A stretch of 64,000 bases of DNA from CAZCDS01 sp964497585 (GCA_964497585.1 CAZCDS010000021.1:1-64000), one strand, 5' to 3'. Positions 25,371 through 34,658 are shown, counted from the stretch's first letter. Made by a program: numbers and translations. The notes: generated by a model from the sequence alone, not told the origin.

Positions 25371-28300
25371 ATGAGCCTTACCGAAAAATACAACCTCGGG
25401 TTCACCGGTCGGGTAGTTGAGGCGTTCCTCACGTCTCGATTGCCGGTCATTTTCATCATTGCCTCTCTGTTGGCCGGCGCGGCCGCGCTCATTCTCACAC
25501 CCAGGGAAGAGGAGCCCCAAATAGTCGTCCCGGTGGTCGACGTGATGATCTCCATGCCCGGCGCGTCCGCCAGGGAAGTAGAGAATCTCGTTACCATCAA
25601 CCTCGAACGAAAACTATGGGAAATCGACGGGGTGGAGTACGTATACTCTATTTCCCGTCCGGACAGGGCGATCGTCACGGTACGCTTTTACGTCGGCGAG
25701 GATCGGGAAGAGAGCCTGCTCAAGACCCACAGCAAGATTATGTCCTATGTGGATCAGGTCCCCCAGGGGGTCACCGGTTGGGTCGTCAAACCGGTGGAAA
25801 TCGACGACGTCCCCATTGTGACCTTCACTCTGTTCAGCGATTACTACTCCGATTACGACCTTCGTCGGGTGGCGGACGAGATCCTCCAGCGGGTCCAGCG
25901 CATACCCGACACGGGTCGCGCGTACGTGGTAGGAGGTCGCAAGCGTCAGATCCGGGTCCTTCTGCAACCGGAGAAGATGGCCGCTCGCAATGTTTCCATT
26001 CTCGAGATCGAGCGAGCGATCAAGGCCGCGGACGTCAACCTCCGCGCCGGGACCATGGACCGCATGGACCGGGAAATCATCGTTGACGCGGGTCCGTTCA
26101 TCCGGTCGGCCGACGAGTTGGGTACTCTCGTCGTCGGAGTCAACGACGGCCGGCCGGTCTTCTTGCGCGACCTGGCGAAAATCATCGATGGACCGGAAGA
26201 GGTCGAAACGTACGCGCGGATACGCTTCGGCCCGGGAGCGAAACGGGATCACGATACCCGGCACCTCACGAGCGCGGTCCCCGGCAAGGCATACCGTCAG
26301 GTTACCATCGCGGTGGCAAAGCGAAAGGGGACCAACGCGGTGGCGGTTGCGGACGGCCTAATCGCGCGGGTCGATGAACTCCGCGAGAGCGTAATCCCGT
26401 CGGACATCGATGTCCTTGTCACGCGGAACTACGGAAAGACCGCGGACGAAAAGGTCAACGAGTTGGTCAAGCACCTGGGGATCGCGATCCTGAGCATCAT
26501 CGCGCTGCTCACGCTGATGCTCGGCTGGCGGGAATCGATGATCGTGGCGTTGGCCGTACCCATGACGCTCTCGGTGACACTGCTGGCGAATCTCCTCGTC
26601 GGGTACACCATCAACCGGGTGACCCTTTTCGCGTTGATCCTATCGCTCGGTCTGCTCGTGGACGATCCGATTGTGGACGTCGAGAATATCCACCGTCATT
26701 TCAAGCTCAAGAAGCACCCACCCCTTGATGCGACCTTGCTCGCGGTCGATGAGGTTCGGCCGCCCACGATCCTTGCCACCTTCGCGGTGATTGCCTCATT
26801 CATCCCGCTGTTCTTCATCACGGGCATGATGGGGCCATACATGCGGCCCATGGCGTTTAACGTCCCGGTGGCAATGATCATGTCTCTCGTCGTCGCGTTC
26901 ACGGTGACTCCCTGGGCCACGTACCACGCTCTCAGGAAGGAATATGAGAAGGAGGAGAAGCCCTTCGACTTCATGAAGAGCGGAGTGTACAGGATGTATC
27001 AGCGACTCATCACACCCTTTTTGAAAAGCCGCCGTAAGAGCCGCCTTTTCCTGGGAGGGGTCGTCCTTGCCCTGGCCGCCTCGATGACCCTCGTGGGCCT
27101 GGGTCTTGTCCCGCTCAAGATGCTCCCCTTTGACAACAAGAACGACTTCCTCATCATCGTCGATATGCCCGAGGGGACCACCCTCGAAGACACCGACAGT
27201 GTCGCGGCCGATCTGGAGCGGTACCTGGCGACGGTCAACGAGGTGAGGGACCTGGAATCCTATGTCGGTGTCGCGGCGCCCATCGATTTCAACGGTATGG
27301 TGAGACAATACTACCTGCGGCAAGGCAGCAACGTCGCGGACATACGGGTTAATCTGCTTGAAAAATACGATCGGGACTTCCGGAGCCACGGGCTCGTCTT
27401 GCGGATCAGACCCGACATCCACCGGATCGCTCAAGAGCACGGAGCCAACGTGAAAATCGTCGAAGTCCCGCCCGGTCCTCCGGTTTTCTCAACCATTGTG
27501 GCTGAGGTCTACGGCCCGCCCCAAGCCTCGTACGAGCAGCTCATCCAACAGGCGCTCCGGGTGCGCAAGATCATGGAACACACCGACAAGGTCGTGGATG
27601 TGGACGATTCCGTGGACGCGACCCGGAAGCAGTACAACTTCATCGTGGATCGCGTCAAGGCCGCGCTGGCCGGGATCAGCGAAGACGAGATCGTGCGTTC
27701 GGCAAAGATCTTCCTCGGAGGCGAGTCGCCCGCGAGGGTTCACTCGGACAAAGAGCGGGAACCGTTGGAGATAAACCTCCGCCTCCCCCGTGCCCTGCGC
27801 TCGCGTCCCGAGGACATGGGTCCCATCCGCGTCAAGGCCCCGGACGGTTCCATGGTTCCCTTCAATGAGTTGGGGCGACTCGAGCAAACGGTCGCGGATA
27901 AGTCCATTTTCCGCAAGAACATGGAGAGACTCGTCTTCGTGACTGGGGAAATGGCCGGCAAGAGCCCTGTGAACGCGATCTTCGACCTTGAGGCCGAGAT
28001 GAAAAAGGATCCGCTCCCCAAAGGGTTCCGGGTCGAGTGGGCAGGGGAGGGGGAATGGAAGATCACCCTGGAAGTTTTCCGAGATCTCGGTCTCGCGTTC
28101 GCGGGCGCGCTTCTGCTCATCTATATCCTTCTCGTCCAACAGACCGAGTCCTTCGGCCTGCCGCTGGTGATCATGGTAGCGATACCGCTGACTTTGATCG
28201 GGATTTTGCCGGGATTTGCCCTTCTCAACTGGCTGTTCGCGCACAACATCGGCGAGTATCGGGACTCGATTTACTTCACGGCCACTGGCATGATCGGGAT

Positions 28301-28601
28301 GATCGCGCTTGCCGGTATTGTCGTGCGGAATTCGATCATCCTCATCGACTTTATTCACGTACGGCTGGGGGAGGGCGAAGATCTCAAACAGGCCATCGTG
28401 GAATCAGGGGCGGTGAGATTCACTCCCATCGTGCTCACCGCGGGCGCGGCCATATTCGGGGCCTGGGTGATAACGCTCGATCCTGTCTTTTCGGGGCTGG
28501 CATGGTCCTTCATTTTCGGGGTCTTCGCGTCGACGGTATTCACACTCCTCGTGGTCCCGATCGTGTACTATCTCATTTACGGCCCCCGACCTGCGCGGTG
28601 A
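25371..28601 (+). CDS. RND superfamily efflux permease (AcrB/HAE-1-like)
   Basis: 1076-residue inner-membrane proton antiporter. Layout: first transmembrane helix (LPVIFIIASLLAGAAALIL) followed by PREEEPQI, a large periplasmic porter domain, a central bundle with the proton-relay helix LSLGLLVDDPIVDVENIH (the two Asp in LLVDD, about residue 427), a second periplasmic loop and the C-terminal bundle (GMIGMIALAGIVVRNSIILIDF). The Pro after the Asp pair replaces the usual Ala. ATG at 25371. Normally the gene adjoins an adaptor and an outer-membrane channel gene; neither is here, so it is an orphan permease, perhaps using components encoded elsewhere. Substrate not predictable. Confidence 0.92.
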   Translation: MSLTEKYNLGFTGRVVEAFLTSRLPVIFIIASLLAGAAALILTPREEEPQIVVPVVDVMISMPGASAREVENLVTINLERKLWEIDGVEYVYSISRPDRAIVTVRFYVGEDREESLLKTHSKIMSYVDQVPQGVTGWVVKPVEIDDVPIVTFTLFSDYYSDYDLRRVADEILQRVQRIPDTGRAYVVGGRKRQIRVLLQPEKMAARNVSILEIERAIKAADVNLRAGTMDRMDREIIVDAGPFIRSADELGTLVVGVNDGRPVFLRDLAKIIDGPEEVETYARIRFGPGAKRDHDTRHLTSAVPGKAYRQVTIAVAKRKGTNAVAVADGLIARVDELRESVIPSDIDVLVTRNYGKTADEKVNELVKHLGIAILSIIALLTLMLGWRESMIVALAVPMTLSVTLLANLLVGYTINRVTLFALILSLGLLVDDPIVDVENIHRHFKLKKHPPLDATLLAVDEVRPPTILATFAVIASFIPLFFITGMMGPYMRPMAFNVPVAMIMSLVVAFTVTPWATYHALRKEYEKEEKPFDFMKSGVYRMYQRLITPFLKSRRKSRLFLGGVVLALAASMTLVGLGLVPLKMLPFDNKNDFLIIVDMPEGTTLEDTDSVAADLERYLATVNEVRDLESYVGVAAPIDFNGMVRQYYLRQGSNVADIRVNLLEKYDRDFRSHGLVLRIRPDIHRIAQEHGANVKIVEVPPGPPVFSTIVAEVYGPPQASYEQLIQQALRVRKIMEHTDKVVDVDDSVDATRKQYNFIVDRVKAALAGISEDEIVRSAKIFLGGESPARVHSDKEREPLEINLRLPRALRSRPEDMGPIRVKAPDGSMVPFNELGRLEQTVADKSIFRKNMERLVFVTGEMAGKSPVNAIFDLEAEMKKDPLPKGFRVEWAGEGEWKITLEVFRDLGLAFAGALLLIYILLVQQTESFGLPLVIMVAIPLTLIGILPGFALLNWLFAHNIGEYRDSIYFTATGMIGMIALAGIVVRNSIILIDFIHVRLGEGEDLKQAIVESGAVRFTPIVLTAGAAIFGAWVITLDPVFSGLAWSFIFGVFASTVFTLLVVPIVYYLIYGPRPAR

Positions 28602-28622
28602 AAGAGGGGAAAGGTAAAAGTC

Positions 28623-28647
28623 TACCGGTAAGAGGCTTTTTGCAAAA
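28623..28647. repeat. Inverted repeat, left arm
   Basis: TACCGGTAAGAGGCTTTTTGCAAAA. Its complement recurs with few changes at 30818-30842. Each arm contains the palindrome TTTTGCAAAA. The arms bracket the ferritin, rubrerythrin-like and methyltransferase genes. Confidence 0.55.
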
Positions 28648-28754
28648 GGGCTTTCCAAGTGAACTCGTGCCGTTCGCCAAGGGGTTGAAAAGATCGTGCT
28701 GAGTGCTTAGTGTAGAACCTACAAGAGGATCATCTCAGGGGAAGAGGTCGAACC

Positions 28755-29270
28755 ATGATCAGCCAAAAACTGGAGGAAGCATTTAACAACCAGATCAACG
28801 CTGAATTGTACTCGTCGTACCTGTATCTCTCGATGGTGGCTTATTTCGAATCGACGAACTTGCCGGGATTTGGCCAGTGGATGCGGTGCCAGGCTCAGGA
28901 GGAAGTGACCCACGCAATGAAGTTCTTCCATTTCGTCCACGAGCGGGGCGGTCGGGTGAAGCTGACCGCGATCGACGGCCCCCCGACCGAGTGGGCGTCG
29001 CCGCTGGCCGCGTTCGAGGCTGCGTACGCGCATGAGCAAAAGGTGTCGGGAATGATCAATGACCTGGTCGACCTTGCCATCGAAGAGCGAGACCACGCCG
29101 CGAACAATTTCCTGCAGTGGTTCGTTTCCGAACAGGTCGAAGAAGAAGCCTCGGCCGACGAGGTGGTCAACAAGATCAAGCTGGCTGGAGATAGGGGCGG
29201 TGGATTGTTTATGCTGGATCGCGAGCTCGGCTCAAGGGTCTTCACCCCTCCGGTGGCGAACGAGGGATAA
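28755..29270 (+). CDS. ftnA: Bacterial non-heme ferritin
   Basis: 171-residue iron-storage protein that oxidises Fe2+ and deposits it in a 24-mer shell. Ferroxidase-centre ligands are recognisable: Glu in NAELYSSYLYL (about residue 17), the ExxH pair in EEVTHAMKFF (about 50-53), Glu in YAHEQKV (about 94) and the C-terminal helix residues EEVEE-like QVEEEASADEV (about 127). Length and motif order match FtnA. The neighbour encodes another ferritin-like protein, so the pair probably handles iron and oxidative stress. I could not identify a Fur box with confidence. Confidence 0.94.
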   Translation: MISQKLEEAFNNQINAELYSSYLYLSMVAYFESTNLPGFGQWMRCQAQEEVTHAMKFFHFVHERGGRVKLTAIDGPPTEWASPLAAFEAAYAHEQKVSGMINDLVDLAIEERDHAANNFLQWFVSEQVEEEASADEVVNKIKLAGDRGGGLFMLDRELGSRVFTPPVANEG

Positions 29271-29438
29271 GCCCACGTACGGTGACCGACGTGGAATTTG
29301 GCTGTCGGAAGGCCGATGTCGTCGCGCGGGACCTGGTCAAGCGAATCGACAGTACAGAACTCAAGACCGCTTGGAATAGTTTTCACGCTCCCGTTGCCCG
29401 AAGGGAGCCTCAATCATCGTAATGGCAGGAGGAGCCCA

Positions 29439-29972
29439 ATGGCGGAGGGAGTTGATCGATCCTTGCAAATGTTGGCCACCGCCCTGGAAAAGGAGGAGCG
29501 GGGCCGGGACTTTTACATCAAGGCCACATCCACGTGCGTCAACGAACTGGGCAAAGACATCTTCCGCATGCTGACCAAGGAAGAAGCCGTGCACATCAGC
29601 CGAGTGAAATCGATCTACGAAGCGCTCAAGGGCGGCAAGGCCTGGTCCGCTGACTGGAAAACCCAAAGAATGGAAAACGAAGATCTGGAGAAGCTCTTCC
29701 GAGACCGAATACTCGAGCAGGGGGCAAAGGTCACGTCGGAAACCGGTGACCTCGAGGCGCTCAACGTCGGCCTGGAGTTCGAGCAGGGCGCCATCAATTT
29801 CTACGAGGATGCGCTGCAAAAGGCTACCGATCCCCTGGAGCGAGAGTTCGTCGAAGTGATGATCCGGGAAGAGCGAAGCCATTTCGCCGCGCTCTCGGAC
29901 ATCAAGCAGTACCTGACTGACCCCGCCGCCTGGCACGTGGAAATGGAACGCCACAGCCTGGACGGGGCCTGA
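29439..29972 (+). CDS. Rubrerythrin-like ferritin-fold di-iron protein
   Basis: 177 residues, all helical, with a tandem of EExxH-type di-iron motifs: EKEERGRDFY (about 13-22), TKEEAVHISRV (about 45-55), EFEQGAINFYED (about 107) and IREERSHFAAL (about 137). It lacks the C-terminal rubredoxin-type CxxC domain of classical rubrerythrin, so it cannot be a self-contained NADH peroxidase. The ATG at 29439 has AGGAGGA at good spacing; the longer frame upstream is ignored. Likely cytoplasmic, acting in peroxide or iron handling with the ferritin encoded just upstream. Confidence 0.85.
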   Translation: MAEGVDRSLQMLATALEKEERGRDFYIKATSTCVNELGKDIFRMLTKEEAVHISRVKSIYEALKGGKAWSADWKTQRMENEDLEKLFRDRILEQGAKVTSETGDLEALNVGLEFEQGAINFYEDALQKATDPLEREFVEVMIREERSHFAALSDIKQYLTDPAAWHVEMERHSLDGA

Positions 29973-30149
29973 CGCGCGGGCTTTTTCGAAGAGAAGAAAA
30001 TGCAGGGAGGAACCTCTTTGAAGAAAGACCCTCCGCGCTGAACTCCCCGGGGTAATCTCTGTTGATGCCAACGTGACAGATGTATTCGAACAGGGCAGGC
30101 ATGCCACGTCTGCCCCTGCCAAGGCAGATTCCGATGCCGGTCACGATGA

Positions 30150-30740
30150 ATGGTGAGAGCCTTGCGCGGCGACCGCACCAAGTGGGACCGTATCTACGAC
30201 GCAAACCGGCGCGATCCCCGTGAACGTGACCGCTTCCGGGCCGATCCGCTCCTTAGTGAACGCGAGAGCCTCCTGAGCGGGGGGCTCGCTCTCGATCTTG
30301 CATGCGGTTACGGTGGTAACGCGCTCTTTGCAGCCGCACGGGGATATAAGCTTCATGCCGTTGACATCAGCTTCACGGCCCTTGCGGTCCTGCAGAAGGA
30401 GGCGGACCGCCGGGAACTGGACGTGCACTGTGTCCTCGCTGACATCGATCGATTCCCTTTGCCGAAAGGGCACTACGATCTGGTCCTGATCTTCAGCTTC
30501 TTTGCTCCCCAGCTCATGCCAGCGGTGGCCGCGTCCCTCAAGCCAGGGGGACTTGTGTTTTCTTCAACGTTCAACCACCGGCACACCAGTGTCAAACCCG
30601 GCTTCAATCCAAAGTATCTCGTCCCGCGGGGCGGGCTGGCGAAATTCTTCCCGGAATTTGCCATCTTGCTCGATGAGCCGGATGCCGGGGACCAGGCGAA
30701 TCTCAGTCGAGTCATAGCACGCAGAGCTGAGGGGAAGTAA
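30150..30740 (+). CDS. SAM-dependent methyltransferase (TehB-like)
   Basis: 196-residue class I methyltransferase. N-terminal KWDRIYDAN is the usual opening of this group; motif I is ALDLACGYGGNALFAA (about 48-63), followed by HAVDIS (about 68), ADIDRFPLP and YDLVLIFSFF. A conserved SLKPGGLVF helix/strand ends the core. TehB-type proteins methylate small thiols or metalloids such as tellurite; the true substrate is unknown. The ATG at 30150 has no strong ribosome site. Confidence 0.8.
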   Translation: MVRALRGDRTKWDRIYDANRRDPRERDRFRADPLLSERESLLSGGLALDLACGYGGNALFAAARGYKLHAVDISFTALAVLQKEADRRELDVHCVLADIDRFPLPKGHYDLVLIFSFFAPQLMPAVAASLKPGGLVFSSTFNHRHTSVKPGFNPKYLVPRGGLAKFFPEFAILLDEPDAGDQANLSRVIARRAEGK

Positions 30741-30817
30741 CTTCGAGATATTGAGGCTTGTTTCCTTGTCATGGGGCGAGCGTGGGTGCCGAGTCTGGCA
30801 GAACGTTACATGGATTG

Positions 30818-30842
30818 TTTTGCAAAAAGCCCTTCTCCGGTA
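30818..30842. repeat. Inverted repeat, right arm
   Basis: TTTTGCAAAAAGCCCTTCTCCGGTA, near-complement of 28623-28647. It lies between the methyltransferase and the ABC permease. Confidence 0.55.
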
Positions 30843-30896
30843 AACTGTGTGAAAGGACCGAGAAGCATTTCTTGGAGATGATTTGGGGAGACTCCT

Positions 30897-32126
30897 GTGA
30901 TCAACCCGATTGACGGCATCAAGATAGCGCTTGGCGCACTGTTTGTAAACGTGATGCGCTCGCTGCTCACCATGCTGGGGATCGTTATCGGCGTGGCCGC
31001 GGTGATCGTCATGGTCGCGGTTGGCGCAGGCGCTCGTGAGATGATCGGAGCGCAGATTCGGTCCATCGGTAGCAACCTCATCCTGGTGGTCCCCGGCGCG
31101 ACAACGCAGAGCGGAGCGCGTATGGGCGCGGCCTCGGTCCATACCCTGACCGCTGGCGATGCTGAGGCCATCGAAAAAGAGTGCCCCGCCGTCAAACTGG
31201 TGGCTCCGATCTGGGGGCAGGTCACCCAGGTGGTCTACGGTAACAGGAACTGGCGAACGAGAGTCACGGGGACCACGAGCTCATACTTCCCAGTGCGTGA
31301 GTGGCAGTTCAGACACGGCCGGCCATTCACGCAAGCCGAGGAACAAAGAGCGGCCAAGGTAGCGGTGGTGGGAACGACCGTCATAGAAAACCTCATGGGA
31401 AACGCCTATCCGCTGGGGAAGCTGATCCGAATCGAGAACGTTCCCTTCAAGATCATCGGGGTTCTCGAATCAAAGGGGCAATCCCCTCGGGGGACCGACC
31501 AGGACGACGCAATCTACGTCCCCTTGAAAACCGCCCAATATAGGCTCTTCGGGACCCCGTTCCGGGGAGAGATCAGCGCAATTCTCGTCCAGGCCGACGA
31601 GGTTCCCCTAATTCCTGATGCGGAAAAGCAGATCGACGAGCTCCTAACCCGACGGCACCGTATAGGCCGGTTCGCAGAAAAGGATTTTACGGTCCGCAAC
31701 CTCACTGAGATCCTCGCAACCGCCCGCAAGAGCCTGAACATCATGACGATGCTCCTGGGATCGATTGCCGCGATATCGCTCGTTGTCGGTGGAATCGGGA
31801 TCATGAACATCATGCTGGTTTCCGTGACGGAACGGACACGGGAGATCGGGATCCGTATGGCCGTGGGAGCCCGTGCCCGGGACGTCCTCGTTCAGTTCCT
31901 CATTGAAGCGGTCGTGCTCTCCGTAGCAGGGGGCATGATCGGCATCGGGCTCGGCATCGCGGGCACGTTCATCTTTGCCCGGGTGAGCGATTGGCCCGCG
32001 CTGGTCAGCCCATGGGCCATTGCGGCTGCGATCCTTTTTTCCGCTGCCGTCGGGGTCTTCTTCGGTTTCTATCCCGCGTACAAGGCCTCCCGCCTGCAGC
32101 CCATCGAGGCGCTCAGACACGAGTGA
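30897..32126 (+). CDS. MacB-type ABC transporter permease
   Basis: 409 residues with the MacB_PCD/FtsX layout: an N-terminal transmembrane helix (LLTMLGIVIGVAAVIVMVAVG), a periplasmic domain of about 230 residues (SNLILVVPGA, VVGTTVIENL), then three transmembrane helices in the FtsX domain (ISLVVGGIGIMNIMLVSVTERTREIGIR; LVSPWAIAAAILFSAAVGVFFGFYPA) and the closing ASRLQPIEALRHE. No ATPase domain is fused. The GTG start follows GGGGAG. The ATPase at 15829 and adaptor at 12401 are the only candidate partners in view, but on the other strand and more than 14 kb away. Confidence 0.9.
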   Translation: MINPIDGIKIALGALFVNVMRSLLTMLGIVIGVAAVIVMVAVGAGAREMIGAQIRSIGSNLILVVPGATTQSGARMGAASVHTLTAGDAEAIEKECPAVKLVAPIWGQVTQVVYGNRNWRTRVTGTTSSYFPVREWQFRHGRPFTQAEEQRAAKVAVVGTTVIENLMGNAYPLGKLIRIENVPFKIIGVLESKGQSPRGTDQDDAIYVPLKTAQYRLFGTPFRGEISAILVQADEVPLIPDAEKQIDELLTRRHRIGRFAEKDFTVRNLTEILATARKSLNIMTMLLGSIAAISLVVGGIGIMNIMLVSVTERTREIGIRMAVGARARDVLVQFLIEAVVLSVAGGMIGIGLGIAGTFIFARVSDWPALVSPWAIAAAILFSAAVGVFFGFYPAYKASRLQPIEALRHE

Positions 32127-32229
32127 CACAAGATTGCCATAATGTCGGACAGCCGTGTCGGAACCAGAAGACACGGATAACGGAATGAATCCGTAACTCC
32201 CCGGTCGCTTACGAAGAGAAGCCGCGGGG

Positions 32230-32248
32230 TGCCACTCAGCTGGGAAGC
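32230..32248. repeat. Dispersed 19-bp repeat, copy A
   Basis: TGCCACTCAGCTGGGAAGC; differs at one base from 45740-45758, and both are preceded by a G-rich run. Confidence 0.6.
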
Positions 32249-32578
32249 ACATCAATGCTGTCGGGCGATCCGAGCTATCTTTCGCTTTACTACTTCGTTT
32301 GAGATCAAGCCAGGCAATTTTCGGGGTGTGAGGGACACACTATTTCTTGCGGAGGGTAAACTCACGGTTGGCCGGAGCCGGCCGGGACGAACACCACAAC
32401 CTTTCCATCGGTTAGAGGTTTGGAATAGACAGAGACGATCTCTATATACCTTATAATTAGACCTTGATTTGCCAGATATCCTCCGCTACTTTAGTCTTTG
32501 ATACAAAGATAAATACACACGCTAAAACGTTCCTTCACTGAAAGGCATTGCCATCCGGAGCAAGGAACTACTCCCTCG

Positions 32579-32603
32579 CTACCCCCTCGCATTGTGGGGG
32601 TAG
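32579..32603. repeat. Hairpin, 8-bp stem
   Basis: CTACCCCC (32579-32586) pairs with GGGGGTAG (32596-32603), nine-base loop. About 210 bases before the first gene of the envelope cluster; could be a terminator or leader structure. Confidence 0.5.
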
Positions 32604-32813
32604 AAAAGCCATTTGGCCAGACTCCAGGGACAAGGGGTGATAGAGCGTTTCTCCAAGCCAAACATGTGACGCATTTGATCTATGCGACACTGGTAGTTTC
32701 CGCCAGATTCCGGGGGAATCGCATGACTTTTCTGCACCGAAGACAGAGCCGAGGGTTGCGAGAATGCCTGGTTTGAAGGGTGCGTGCGGGCGGTGCAATG
32801 CAGGGGGGCTTTG

Positions 32814-33350
32814 ATGAGAAGCAGAAGAAATCCAGACGGGAAGCGGACTTGCGGAACCGCCAATGTCATTGCCGCCTGGTTGGGGGCTGGTACCGCCCTA
32901 ATCACTTTTGTTGGTGCAGCGTTTGGTCTCTGGAAAGTCATGGGTGATGTGCGCCGTATCGACGGCGAAGTCAAAACCCTCACCAGAACCGCATGTCCCG
33001 TGACGGTAAAGATCACGCTGCCCCAACAGAACGACCCCGTCGGGACGAGGCTGACCCTCAAGGGAACGTGCACCTTTGACGAACGCTGCCGCAACGTTTT
33101 CGTGATGATCAAGCCATTGGTTCCGGGTAAGGATCTCCGGTACGTCGCTGCAAGGTGTCAGGTCAATGAAATGGGGGAATGGGGGACAAAGGTGGCATTG
33201 AACGAGGATCTGATCTTTGTTGATGCCGAGGCCCTTATCCAGGCCGTCGTGACCTCAAGTCCCACTACGTACCGGATCAATCAGATCCTACAGGTCCCGC
33301 CCTGGGAGGGGGCGCAGTCCATGCCTGTCAAGATAAGGAGGATCCGATGA
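32814..33350 (+). CDS. Membrane-anchored protein with periplasmic beta-sandwich-like domain (unknown)
   Basis: 178 residues. One transmembrane helix (about residues 17-38, ending LWKVM) anchors a domain of about 115 residues outside the membrane. That domain begins TACPVTVKITLP, continues VGTRLTLKG, then NVFVMIKPL, RYVAARCQV and GEWGTKVAL. The same order of strands (I.LP...VG....V.G...YVFV...WYV...G.W) appears in the products at 33347 and 33903. Four cysteines lie in the external domain. The ATG at 32814 has a G-rich ribosome site. Its stop overlaps the next start (ATGA). No named family recognised; function unknown. Confidence 0.75.
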   Translation: MRSRRNPDGKRTCGTANVIAAWLGAGTALITFVGAAFGLWKVMGDVRRIDGEVKTLTRTACPVTVKITLPQQNDPVGTRLTLKGTCTFDERCRNVFVMIKPLVPGKDLRYVAARCQVNEMGEWGTKVALNEDLIFVDAEALIQAVVTSSPTTYRINQILQVPPWEGAQSMPVKIRRIR

Positions 33351-33775
33351 AACGCATACTCGGTCTCACGTTGGTTGTTTTGGCGCTTCTGGTGATGACT
33401 GTCTCTCCAGCCGTCGGGCAGGTGAGTATCACCATTGACAACATCGTTGCCAATGGTTTCATCACCGGCCACGTGAAGGGACTGAATGCGTCCCAATACG
33501 GGAATTTCAAAGTGCTCGTGTACGTGCACACGGATAAATGGTACATCCATCCCTATGCGCAAGGCGGCGAAGGCAAATCCTTCGCGTCCATCGGAGCAGG
33601 GGGGGTCTGGAAAATGGGGACCGTAAGACGCCGCTTCAAGGCCGACAGTCTGGCCGCACTACTCGTCCACAGCAACTATCCTGCCCCCCCGACGGCCATG
33701 ACGCTTGCCGATCTGCAATTCTCGGCCATCAAGGTGATGGCCCTGGTGGGAACCAAATACTATGGACGCCTTTAA
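33347..33775 (+). CDS. Secreted small protein, same putative domain as its neighbours (unknown)
   Basis: 142 residues. An N-terminal signal peptide (KRILGLTLVVLALLVMTVSPAVG, cleavage near residue 24-25) is followed by a beta-rich domain: VSITIDNIV, ITGHVKGL, FKVLVYVHTDKWYIHPYA and GGVWKMGTVRRRF. The arrangement echoes that of the adjacent proteins but without a membrane anchor. A perfect AAGGAGG lies before the ATG, and the start overlaps the previous stop by four bases, so the two are translationally coupled. Probably periplasmic or exported. Unknown function. Confidence 0.75.
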   Translation: MKRILGLTLVVLALLVMTVSPAVGQVSITIDNIVANGFITGHVKGLNASQYGNFKVLVYVHTDKWYIHPYAQGGEGKSFASIGAGGVWKMGTVRRRFKADSLAALLVHSNYPAPPTAMTLADLQFSAIKVMALVGTKYYGRL

Positions 33776-33902
33776 CGGTAGGGCAATTGGGGCGTGTTGG
33801 GGATTCGTTCCTTCAGGGTGGTGTGACGACAAGCCAACGCCACCCGCCACGCTAATTTCGGTTTCTTGATCCTTTGCCGCCATTGGTAGGAGGTAAGGCG
33901 AA

Positions 33903-34658
33903 ATGTCTCAGTCGGCTGAGAACGATAGTACCTCGGCTGGGAAGGACAGAACCTCCGCTGAGGAAGGCAGAACCATCAGAGAGAAAATCAGAATCTGGGT
34001 TGACAAGTGGTACAGATTGATAACTTTGTTAGCTTCGTTAGCTGCCATAACAGTGAGCATCTTCAGTACCTGGAAATCTGAGAAAGCCGTTACCATAGGT
34101 GAAAAGGCGCACACGGAGGTACAATTCGTGGGCAACCAGGTGCGGCGAAACGAAGTCCTTTTGGACAAGGTTAAGGAGGGGCTGTCGAAAGTGAGCGGTG
34201 ACGTGAACTTACTGAAAGATTGGGGTAATCGGATAAGCCAGTCATGTTGTCCGAAAGGCGCGACACTCCCTCCGGTCCTATTTGCTTCCGGGCCTATGCT
34301 TGGGATTGGATCTCCCAAACCCAACGCAACGGTCGGCGGTCAGGCGGCCGTCAGCGGGTGGGTCAGGACGCCGAAGCCTTCTCAATACGTGTTCATCATC
34401 TTGGAAGCGACATTCCGTGAGCCGTCTCGACGATGGTACGTATCGGACATGGTCCAGGTGGAGGGCACCGGCCTGTGGGCCGGGGTCGCACGACTGGACA
34501 AATTCGAGGTCAAGCAAGGTGAAAAAGTCAACATCATGGCCGAACTCAGCGGTCAGAGTGACCAATATAAGGTTCCTTTTCCTGGTCCCCTCCCTGGAGG
34601 ACCGAAAGGTGCAGAAGAGTCGAGAGCCTCGGTGCTGGTTGAACGAAAGCCTCGTTAA
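33903..34658 (+). CDS. Membrane-anchored coiled-coil protein with beta-sandwich-like domain (unknown)
   Basis: 251 residues: a polar, repetitive cytoplasmic N-terminus (STSAGKDRTSAEEGRT), a transmembrane helix (about 38-57), a helical segment likely to be coiled coil (about 60-112), a CC pair (SCCPKGA), then a domain with GSPKPNATVGG, AAVSGWV, YVFIILEATF, RRWYVSDMVQV and GLWAGVARL. The domain parallels that of the gene at 32814, suggesting a duplicated family. The ATG has AGGAGG upstream. Base composition is somewhat lower in GC than neighbours. Confidence 0.72.
   Translation: MSQSAENDSTSAGKDRTSAEEGRTIREKIRIWVDKWYRLITLLASLAAITVSIFSTWKSEKAVTIGEKAHTEVQFVGNQVRRNEVLLDKVKEGLSKVSGDVNLLKDWGNRISQSCCPKGATLPPVLFASGPMLGIGSPKPNATVGGQAAVSGWVRTPKPSQYVFIILEATFREPSRRWYVSDMVQVEGTGLWAGVARLDKFEVKQGEKVNIMAELSGQSDQYKVPFPGPLPGGPKGAEESRASVLVERKPR

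Larger units (their letters stand above)
32127..32813. other. Intergenic region upstream of the three-gene envelope cluster
   Basis: About 690 bases with no convincing gene. It contains a short dispersed repeat at 32230-32248, an AT-rich stretch at about 32430-32530 that is a likely promoter area, and a strong hairpin at 32579-32603. Confidence 0.55.

Noticed and set aside
27489..28358. 289-codon open frame antisense to the RND permease
   Set aside because: Shadow frame; the sense gene is unmistakable.
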